Positions 5,307-10,654 of a DNA stretch of 10,654 bases are shown here, piece after piece. The notes beneath the pieces are model-generated. The model had not been told where the DNA came from. It ran no database searches and saw nothing but the letters and a program-made list of their open reading frames with translations. The DNA lies in assembly GCA_023422555.1 (NCBI GenBank), contig JAFAGQ010000218.1, forward strand, positions 1 to 10,654. Direction: 5' to 3'. Positions within the stretch are counted from its first letter, which is position 1. Every line of letters begins with the position of its first letter. Position numbers and translations under genes: made by a program. Source of the DNA: Pseudomonadota bacterium (GTDB lineage Bacteria > Pseudomonadota > Gammaproteobacteria > Burkholderiales > Burkholderiaceae_B).

Positions 5307-5639
5307 CTTCTGACGGTGCATCATCACGTTCGGAATAGTATCGATAGCCTGACATGAGATCGGCAGATACCATTCATCGGACATGCGCGCATACTCGCGA
5401 ACTACAAGAACATATATCAGGGTAAAACGCGACAGCCCTAATTCAGTACGCCTGATTTGCTAGCGTCATTCCCGCAGTTAGGGTTAGCCCCAGTTAATCC
5501 AGACAGAAGCCGTGCTTCGCAAATCCTTTATTGTCTGCTGATCAGATAACGTGCGACTATTGTGCGCAGTGCGCTTGGAGCAGAAGGATGTTGATCCTGC
5601 CAAAGCCAAAAAAAGCATAAATCGAACCAGGAGACAGAA
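5307..5639. other. Intergenic region upstream of the Liv-type operon
   Basis: No gene of credible length or with a ribosome site lies in these 333 bases. Small symmetric elements are present: a 10-bp palindrome ATGCGCGCAT (5383-5392), CTGATCAG near 5538, and AGGAT-GTTG-ATCCT (5585-5598) about 40 bp before the substrate-binding-protein start. The last is the best operator candidate by position. I found no clear -35/-10 pair at normal spacing, so the operon may depend on an activator or another sigma factor. No terminator with a T-run is visible after the GNAT gene. Confidence 0.5.
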
Positions 5640-6782
5640 ATGGCAAGTACGCTAAAGGTAGCACATCGACTCTGCATAAGTATCATTGGTCTGACATTGG
5701 CCACGTCTGCTTATGCGGCTGATACAACGATTGGGGCGCTTTTCCCCATGAGTGGTCCGAATGCGAGTTACGGAGATATTTTCGGGTCGGGAGCGAACCT
5801 GGCGCGTGACCATATCAATGAAGATAATCTGCTGAATGGCAAACTGAACATTCAGTATGAAGACAGCCAGGCCTTACCACAGCCAGGTGTAGTGGCCATG
5901 AATAAGCTGGTCAATGTGACCAAGGTGCCGTATGTGCTGTCTGCCTTTACCGGGGTGTCAAAAGCCATTTCTACAGCGGCAACCCGCAGTAAGACCGTTG
6001 CTGTCAATGGCGGCGGCGTAGGTCCTGATCTTGCAGATCTCGGCCCTTATTTCTGGAATATCATTCCCCTGGCGACCGACGAGGTAAAGGCAATTTTGCC
6101 GTATCTGGTCAAAGAAAAGAACCTGAAGAAAATGATTCTGGTCTATGTGGATGATCCACTCGGGGCAGGTATTCGGGCGGAACTGGAAAAAAGCCTGCCA
6201 GAAGTCGGGGGCGAATTGCTTGACTCCTTGTCTGTGCCAGCGAATATGCAACAGTTCTCTGGAGTTGCGGCGCGGGTTCGTGCTGCCAGGCCGGATGTCA
6301 TCTATATTGCATCCTATGGTTCCCAGCAAAATCAGATGATCAAGCAATTCAGGGATAACGGAATCAAGCAGCAAATAGCCAGCTACAGCGCATTCTCTAT
6401 TCCTGAAACAAATGCGCTGCCCGAAGCTAAAGGCTCGTTGTACACAACCCAGAGTATTGACTGGAATTCATCCGATCCCGTTACAAAACGTTTTGTTGAC
6501 GGTTACCGCGAAAAATACAAGAAACTACCCTCTGCGTATATCGCAAATTACTATAACGCGGTGCGCCTGTTTGGCATTCTGGCTGGCGAACTGATCAAGC
6601 AGGGTAAGCCGATCACCGGCGAGAATTTGCTGCAGCAGCGCAAAGACGCAAAATCATTCGATCTTGTCGGTGGTCGCGTGACGTTCACAGATAAGGGAAC
6701 AGTGGTCAGTCCAATGCAAATTGTTGAGATAGACGGTGAGGGCGGAAAAACCGTTACAAAAACCGGCCTGGATGCCAAATAG
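5640..6782 (+). CDS. Liv-type ABC transporter substrate-binding protein
   Basis: The periplasmic binding protein of a branched-chain-amino-acid-type (HAAT) ABC importer, 380 residues including the signal. GGAG at 5630-5633 lies six bases before the ATG. A Sec signal peptide ends near residue 26 (SAYA|ADTTIG). The mature protein opens with IGALFPMSGPNASYG, the first strand and ligand loop of the Peripla_BP_6 fold, and continues with two Rossmann-like lobes (AFTGVSKAIS, YVDDPLGAG, PDVIYIASYGSQ). The same fold binds leucine, amides, urea and many aromatic or aliphatic carboxylates, so the name should not be taken as a substrate. The acyl-CoA ligase at the end of the operon favours a carboxylic acid. 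The first permease starts 12 bases after its stop. Confidence 0.92.
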   Translation: MASTLKVAHRLCISIIGLTLATSAYAADTTIGALFPMSGPNASYGDIFGSGANLARDHINEDNLLNGKLNIQYEDSQALPQPGVVAMNKLVNVTKVPYVLSAFTGVSKAISTAATRSKTVAVNGGGVGPDLADLGPYFWNIIPLATDEVKAILPYLVKEKNLKKMILVYVDDPLGAGIRAELEKSLPEVGGELLDSLSVPANMQQFSGVAARVRAARPDVIYIASYGSQQNQMIKQFRDNGIKQQIASYSAFSIPETNALPEAKGSLYTTQSIDWNSSDPVTKRFVDGYREKYKKLPSAYIANYYNAVRLFGILAGELIKQGKPITGENLLQQRKDAKSFDLVGGRVTFTDKGTVVSPMQIVEIDGEGGKTVTKTGLDAK

Positions 6783-6794
6783 GGAAACAGGTCG

Positions 6795-7667
6795 ATGCTT
6801 GTCCTTCAGTTACTGATTAATGGTGTTCAAACAGGAGCACTGTATGCACTGATCGCTGTCGGCTTTTCCCTGATTTTTGGGGCGACAAGAATCTTTCATT
6901 TTGCACATGGTGCGACATTCACCATCGCAGGCTACCTGTTCTACTACGTTTTCTCGCTGAACGGATACCACTGGATTGTTGCCGTGCTTGTCGCCGCTAT
7001 CGGCTCTATTCTGTTTGGGGTTGCACTATACAAATGGGTCTACAAACCTATTCAGCGACATGATGGCTCTTTCTTTACGGTTTTCGTGGCGTCGTTAGGC
7101 ATAGGTATTGTTGTACAAAATGTGATCGGCATCGTTTTCGGGCGCGGTTTCATTTCATCGACAACCGCGTTATCTGAAAGCATTGAAGGACCTGCCGGTC
7201 TGTTTGTTTCCCCGTTATCTGCGATTGCAATTATCTGCATGTTGATATTTTTTCTCGGATTACAGCGCTTTCTGAACTCCACTCATACCGGGATTGCAAT
7301 GCGTGCGTTGTCAGAGAATCCCACATTGATAAAAGTGTACGGAATCGACCCCCGAAAAATTTCAGTTATTGTGTTTGCCGTTGGCTCTGCGGCGGTTGTG
7401 CCTGCCGCCGTGCTGACGGTGTGCAGCTCCGGCTTGAATCCAGCGGTAGGCCACCACGTGATGCTTATCAGTCTTGCCGCCACCATTGTTGGCGGTGTAG
7501 GCAGTCTGAAAGGAGCCGCTTTTGCAGGAATGTTGCTGGGGATCACTGAAAACTTGTCCCTGATCTATCTCGGTCCGCAGTGGAGCGAGGCTGTGACGTT
7601 CATCGTTTTCTTTGTCTTTATATTATTTAGGCCTTCCGGCTTCTTCGGAAGACAAACGGCGCACTAA
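6795..7667 (+). CDS. livH: Liv-type ABC transporter permease, LivH subunit
   Basis: An inner-membrane permease of 290 residues, the usual LivH length. It opens with LLINGVQTGALYALIAVGFSLIFG, here broken only by its own membrane helix, then the family hallmark FHFAHGATFTIAGY. About eight hydrophobic segments can be counted. The cytoplasmic coupling segment GIAMRALSENPTLIKVYGID is the LivH equivalent of the EAA loop that contacts the ATPases. The end, IVFFVFILFRPSGFFG, is the typical LivH C-terminus. A weak AGG lies upstream of the ATG; coupling from the preceding gene probably helps initiation. It pairs with the LivM protein encoded 13 bases downstream. Confidence 0.93.
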   Translation: MLVLQLLINGVQTGALYALIAVGFSLIFGATRIFHFAHGATFTIAGYLFYYVFSLNGYHWIVAVLVAAIGSILFGVALYKWVYKPIQRHDGSFFTVFVASLGIGIVVQNVIGIVFGRGFISSTTALSESIEGPAGLFVSPLSAIAIICMLIFFLGLQRFLNSTHTGIAMRALSENPTLIKVYGIDPRKISVIVFAVGSAAVVPAAVLTVCSSGLNPAVGHHVMLISLAATIVGGVGSLKGAAFAGMLLGITENLSLIYLGPQWSEAVTFIVFFVFILFRPSGFFGRQTAH

Positions 7668-7680
7668 GAGCGAACAGAAT

Positions 7681-8565
7681 ATGGTTGCCTACTTATTGAA
7701 TCTCGCTACGCTGACGTGTATTAACGCGATACTCGCGCTGACCCTGAACTTCATCATGGGTTACGCGGGCATATTTTCCATGGCGCATGCCGCCTTTTTC
7801 GGACTCGGCGCGTATACGTCTGCGTTTGTCGCGCTGCATTTTACCAATTCCATTTTCGTTGCCATTCCCGTTGCAATGCTTGCGTGTGCAGTGATCTCTC
7901 TTTTGCTGGCATTGCCTGCATTAAGGGTTAGAGGCGAGTATTTTGTTGCCGCTTCTCTGGGCTTACAGATTATTGGTGTGACGATATTTTCTGAATGGAA
8001 AGGGTTTACTGGCGGATTGGGCGGTGTGATAGGGATACCCGCAGCAAACGTATTTGGATTTGAAGTGATTGATCCTGCCCATTTCCTCATCCTGACTTTG
8101 ATCGCGCTGATCGGGGTTGCAGTCGTGGTGATCCTTTTATGTCGATCCAGCTTTGGACGAAACCTGCAGGCGATTCGCGACAACGAGTCAGCGGCCAGCG
8201 CAATGGGTAAGAATGTTGCGGTGATCAAAATGTTGTCCGTTGTGGTATCCACATCACTCACTGCAATTGCAGGTGCCTTATATGCGTATTACAGTGGCTT
8301 CATCAACGTTGAAAGTTTCGGACTGGATGCCTCTGTGCTGTTTATGGCAATGGTGATTATTGGAGGAACGGGCACGATCTGGGGACCCATTGTTGGCGCT
8401 GTCATACTGATGATACTTCCAAGCCTGTTCAGCTATATGTGGTTTCTTCCGCAATCCGAGATAGGCGCAATCCAGCAAATTGCCTATGGAATCGTCATGG
8501 TGCTGCTGATGATCTTTCGCCCTGGCGGTCTGGTTGGCAGCTCAGCAAAGCGGGCTGCATCATGA
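7681..8565 (+). CDS. livM: Liv-type ABC transporter permease, LivM subunit
   Basis: The second inner-membrane permease, 294 residues from the ATG at 7681. An in-frame ATG at 7612 would overlap livH by 56 bases and add a non-family extension, so it is rejected. The N-terminus LALTLNFIMGYAGIFSMAHAAFFGLGAYTSA is the LivM hallmark, here crossing two helices with the G-Y-x-G-x-x-S-x-A-H-A-A-F-F motif. The coupling loop is RSSFGRNLQAIRDNESAASAMG. About eight membrane segments follow the LivM pattern and the end IFRPGGLVG is typical. LivM of E. coli is longer at its N-terminus; this shorter form is usual for carboxylate-type systems. The stop overlaps the livG start in ATGA. Confidence 0.93.
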   Translation: MVAYLLNLATLTCINAILALTLNFIMGYAGIFSMAHAAFFGLGAYTSAFVALHFTNSIFVAIPVAMLACAVISLLLALPALRVRGEYFVAASLGLQIIGVTIFSEWKGFTGGLGGVIGIPAANVFGFEVIDPAHFLILTLIALIGVAVVVILLCRSSFGRNLQAIRDNESAASAMGKNVAVIKMLSVVVSTSLTAIAGALYAYYSGFINVESFGLDASVLFMAMVIIGGTGTIWGPIVGAVILMILPSLFSYMWFLPQSEIGAIQQIAYGIVMVLLMIFRPGGLVGSSAKRAAS

Positions 8566-9320
8566 CAGAACAAAACGAAATCCTGTTACGTATTGTTGAT
8601 CTGAACAAGCATTTTGGCGGGCTGAAAGTCACACAGAATGTATCGCTGGATCTTCGAGCGGGTATCGTCACCACACTGGTCGGACCCAATGGGGCAGGCA
8701 AAACGACATTGTTCAATCTGATCACGGGTCATCTCGTGCCAAATGATGGTGACATCGTGTGGCGGGGTAAGTCAATTTTGAAGCGACCCGTCTGGAAAAT
8801 TGCGCGCGATGGTATTGCGCGCACATTTCAGGATCTGCGCCTGTTCGACAAAATGACTGTGGCCGAGAACGTACTTTCTGTCATGGAGCCCCGATCCTGG
8901 CTCTGGCAATCCGGAGGCAGGACGGCAATGTCGTCAAAGACACAGCGCGTTAAAGACATTCTGGACAAAGCCGGACTCAGTCACAAAGCCAATGTGATTG
9001 CGCGGGATCTCTCGTATGCAGAGAAGAAATTCCTGAGTCTGGCCAGGGTCATGGCAGCGGATGCAAAATTATGGTTACTGGATGAGCCTGCATCGGGTCT
9101 GGACAGAAGCTCATATGCGCGCTTTATGGAACTGTTGCGTAGTCATGTCAATCAAGGGGTAACGGTTTGCATTATTGAGCATAACCTGGACATCGTCTAT
9201 GGCATTTCCGACAGAATCGCATTTCTGGATCAGGGAAAACTATTGGCCGAGGGCGATCCGGATACGGTACTCAAGGATCCGCATCTGGCAGCCATTTATT
9301 TTGGAGAGCGAGCAGCATGA
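8562..9320 (+). CDS. livG: Liv-type ABC transporter ATP-binding protein, LivG subunit
   Basis: A cytoplasmic ATPase of 252 residues, one of the two that power the importer. The ATG at 8562 overlaps the livM stop (ATGA). Walker A is GPNGAGKTT (41-49), the Q-loop lies in RTFQDLRLF, the signature region is LSYAEKKF (150-157), and Walker B ends in LLDEP with Asp174 and the catalytic Glu175; the H-loop His follows in IIEHNLD. The signature differs from the standard LSGGQ but LivG proteins commonly vary there (LPYGDQ and similar), so this does not imply loss of function. The C-terminal LivG extension (DPDTVLKDPHLAAIYFG) is intact. Confidence 0.95.
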   Translation: MTEQNEILLRIVDLNKHFGGLKVTQNVSLDLRAGIVTTLVGPNGAGKTTLFNLITGHLVPNDGDIVWRGKSILKRPVWKIARDGIARTFQDLRLFDKMTVAENVLSVMEPRSWLWQSGGRTAMSSKTQRVKDILDKAGLSHKANVIARDLSYAEKKFLSLARVMAADAKLWLLDEPASGLDRSSYARFMELLRSHVNQGVTVCIIEHNLDIVYGISDRIAFLDQGKLLAEGDPDTVLKDPHLAAIYFGERAA

Positions 9321-10030
9321 CGGCAGCTATCATCAATGCTCAGGGTCTGGTAGTGGGGTACGGAGGCCGTCCGGTTCTGGAAAATGTGAATTTTGAATTG
9401 CGGGCGAACGAGGTGGTATGCCTGATTGGTCATAACGGTGCCGGAAAATCGACATTGTTAAAGGCGCTATTTGGGTTGATTCCGATACAGGGAGGAGAAA
9501 TTTTTCTGAGCGGAAAGCGACAGGATCGACTGGATCAAAGAACCCTGATGCTCAATGGATTCTCACTTGTTCCGGAAGGACGAGGTGTCTTCCCGGGTCT
9601 TACGGTGCAGGAAACCCTCAAGATGGGCATGTGGGCTGCCGGTGTTCCCAAAAACATGCGTGATGAACGGCTGGATTGGGTCATGACCGTATTGCCCGCG
9701 TTGAAGACATTCTACAAAAAACGGGCTGGCGCGTTATCCGGTGGACAACAGCAGATTGTTTCAATCGCAAGGGCGCTGTTGTCTCAGCCGCGCTGTCTGC
9801 TTATGGACGAACCCTCTATTGGCCTTGCACCAAAATTATTTCAGGATCTGTTATATCCGATCAAGGAACTGCAGGTATCTACCGGAATGTCTATTTTGCT
9901 GGTTGAGCAAAACGTCAGGGAAGCCCTGAAAATATCGGATCGGGTTGTTGTCATGAAAGCGGGAGCGATTATTCAGGAGTCAAAACCCGAAGAGCTGGCC
10001 GATAACGAAAAGTTGATGGAGCTTTACTGA
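9317..10030 (+). CDS. livF: Liv-type ABC transporter ATP-binding protein, LivF subunit
   Basis: The second cytoplasmic ATPase, 237 residues, the usual LivF size. Its ATG overlaps the livG stop (ATGA). Walker A is GHNGAGKST (38-46), the signature LSGGQQQ (140-146), Walker B LLMDEP with Asp164 and Glu165, followed by the LivF-typical PSIGLAP and the H-loop in LLVEQNV. FSLVPEGRGVFPGLTV contains the R-x-V-F-P-x-L-T-V block that marks LivF. It forms a heterodimer with LivG on the inner face of the LivH-LivM pore. The next gene begins one base after its stop. Confidence 0.95.
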   Translation: MTAAIINAQGLVVGYGGRPVLENVNFELRANEVVCLIGHNGAGKSTLLKALFGLIPIQGGEIFLSGKRQDRLDQRTLMLNGFSLVPEGRGVFPGLTVQETLKMGMWAAGVPKNMRDERLDWVMTVLPALKTFYKKRAGALSGGQQQIVSIARALLSQPRCLLMDEPSIGLAPKLFQDLLYPIKELQVSTGMSILLVEQNVREALKISDRVVVMKAGAIIQESKPEELADNEKLMELY

Positions 10031-10031
10031 T

Positions 10032-10654
10032 ATGGTTCGGCATACGATGTTAATTGATCTTCTGGAACAGCTTCGTGATAAACAGAGGGACGATATTGCC
10101 TTTATCGATGGCGACAAGGCCATAACGTTTGAGGCTTTCGGGCGTATATGCGATGAGGCGACGTTATGGCTTCGGAACCAGGGAGTCGGTCCGGGAGACC
10201 GCGTTGCTGTGTGGCTGGTCAATCGTGTCGAGTGGCTGGCGCTTTTCTTCGGATTGTGCCGTCTAGGTGCGACACTGGTCACGGTCAATACGCGCTACAA
10301 ATCCCATGAAGTCACGTACTTGCTGGAGAAATCCGAAGCTTGCTTACTGGTTCTGGAACCGAGTTTTCGCAAGATTGACTTTGTTTCAATTCTGAAAAGT
10401 GTTGATGCCACACGGTTGCCTAAAATGCGATCGCTTGCATTTTTGAATGAACAGAATACCTATCCTGGCTTGCAGGAGGACTGGTCCGTTTCGACGCTTT
10501 GCCTGGACGGGGAGCATGATTGCGCGACGGTTGATCGCCAGGATCGGGCAGACGCCCCGTGCATTCTGTTTACCACGTCAGGTACGACCAGCAGTCCCAA
10601 ACTGGTTGTGCATACACAGCGCACCATTGCGGAGCACAGTCAGAATGTTGCCTC
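10032..10654 (+). CDS. AMP-forming acyl-CoA ligase/synthetase, N-terminal part (cut by window edge)
   Basis: An open frame of 207 complete codons with no stop before the right edge, starting at ATG 10032, one base after the livF stop. GGAG at 10018-10021 is ten bases upstream. The sequence begins MVRHTMLIDLLEQLRDKQ and follows the ANL-superfamily pattern: AITFEAFGRICDEA, then GVGPGDRVAVWLVNRVEWL, then LFFGLCRLGATLVTVNTRYK. The ATP-binding P-loop TTSGTTSSPK lies at residues 181-190. The enzyme should activate a carboxylic acid to its CoA thioester through an acyl-AMP; the substrate-binding and C-terminal hinge regions lie beyond the window. Co-transcription with the importer suggests it acts on the imported compound. 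It may instead be a fatty-acid or aryl-CoA ligase; the visible half does not decide. Confidence 0.9.
   Translation, partial: MVRHTMLIDLLEQLRDKQRDDIAFIDGDKAITFEAFGRICDEATLWLRNQGVGPGDRVAVWLVNRVEWLALFFGLCRLGATLVTVNTRYKSHEVTYLLEKSEACLLVLEPSFRKIDFVSILKSVDATRLPKMRSLAFLNEQNTYPGLQEDWSVSTLCLDGEHDCATVDRQDRADAPCILFTTSGTTSSPKLVVHTQRTIAEHSQNVA

Noticed and set aside
5435..5485. CCCTAA and TTAGGG copies, at first telomere-like or a long hairpin
   Set aside because: Only single copies about 35 bases apart; too short and too far apart to mean anything.
5585..5598. AGGAT-GTTG-ATCCT as an operator for the Liv-type operon
   Set aside because: Five-base arms are expected by chance in a region this long, and no regulator gene is adjacent; kept only as a note in the intergenic entry.
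9001..9025. LivG signature LSYAE seen as a broken ABC signature
   Set aside because: LivG proteins commonly vary at this motif and all other ATPase motifs are intact.
1..10654. CRISPR array, tRNA, rRNA or riboswitch
   Set aside because: No regularly spaced repeats were seen, no cloverleaf or rRNA-like stretches were noticed, and no leader resembles a known riboswitch by eye; a covariance-model search could still find a small RNA.

Overview
The window looks like a chromosomal accessory segment of a proteobacterium. The SoxCD-type pair, the Liv-type ABC operon with a trailing acyl-CoA ligase, and the moderate base composition fit a betaproteobacterium of the Alcaligenaceae type (an Advenella-like organism is my guess). 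That is inference from gene content; no marker gene is present.

Layout. The left edge (1-33, minus strand) holds the first 11 codons of what looks like a TnpB protein of the IS200/IS605 (IS1341) class. Its upstream DNA contains two hairpins of the kind found at such element ends and a good LexA-box match inside the promoter. Next comes a TetR-family regulator (minus) divergent from a two-gene operon (plus). That operon encodes a Tat-exported SoxC-like molybdopterin sulfite/sulfane dehydrogenase and a periplasmic mono-haem SoxD-like cytochrome c. A near-perfect 24-bp palindrome lies at the predicted transcription start between the two, which makes the TetR protein the likely controller. No other sox genes are present, so a role in sulfite disposal is more likely than full thiosulfate oxidation.

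The second block (about 3.06-5.31 kb) has an XRE-cupin regulator and a Tat-exported isochorismatase-fold protein on the minus strand, with a phosphinothricin/methionine-sulfone-type GNAT acetyltransferase divergent on the plus strand. All three promoters carry related TATA-centred inverted repeats, which suggests a small self-contained regulon. The regulator gene itself appears to be transcribed without a leader.

The third block (5.64 kb to the right edge) is a tightly coupled plus-strand operon: Liv-type substrate-binding protein, two permeases, two ATPases, and the start of an AMP-forming acyl-CoA ligase that runs off the window. ATGA overlaps link LivM-LivG and LivG-LivF. The ligase begins one base after livF, which suggests that the imported compound is a carboxylic acid activated to its CoA thioester. 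If that compound carries sulfur as a sulfonate or sulfinate, the upstream SoxCD pair would remove the released sulfite; this link is a hypothesis based only on proximity.
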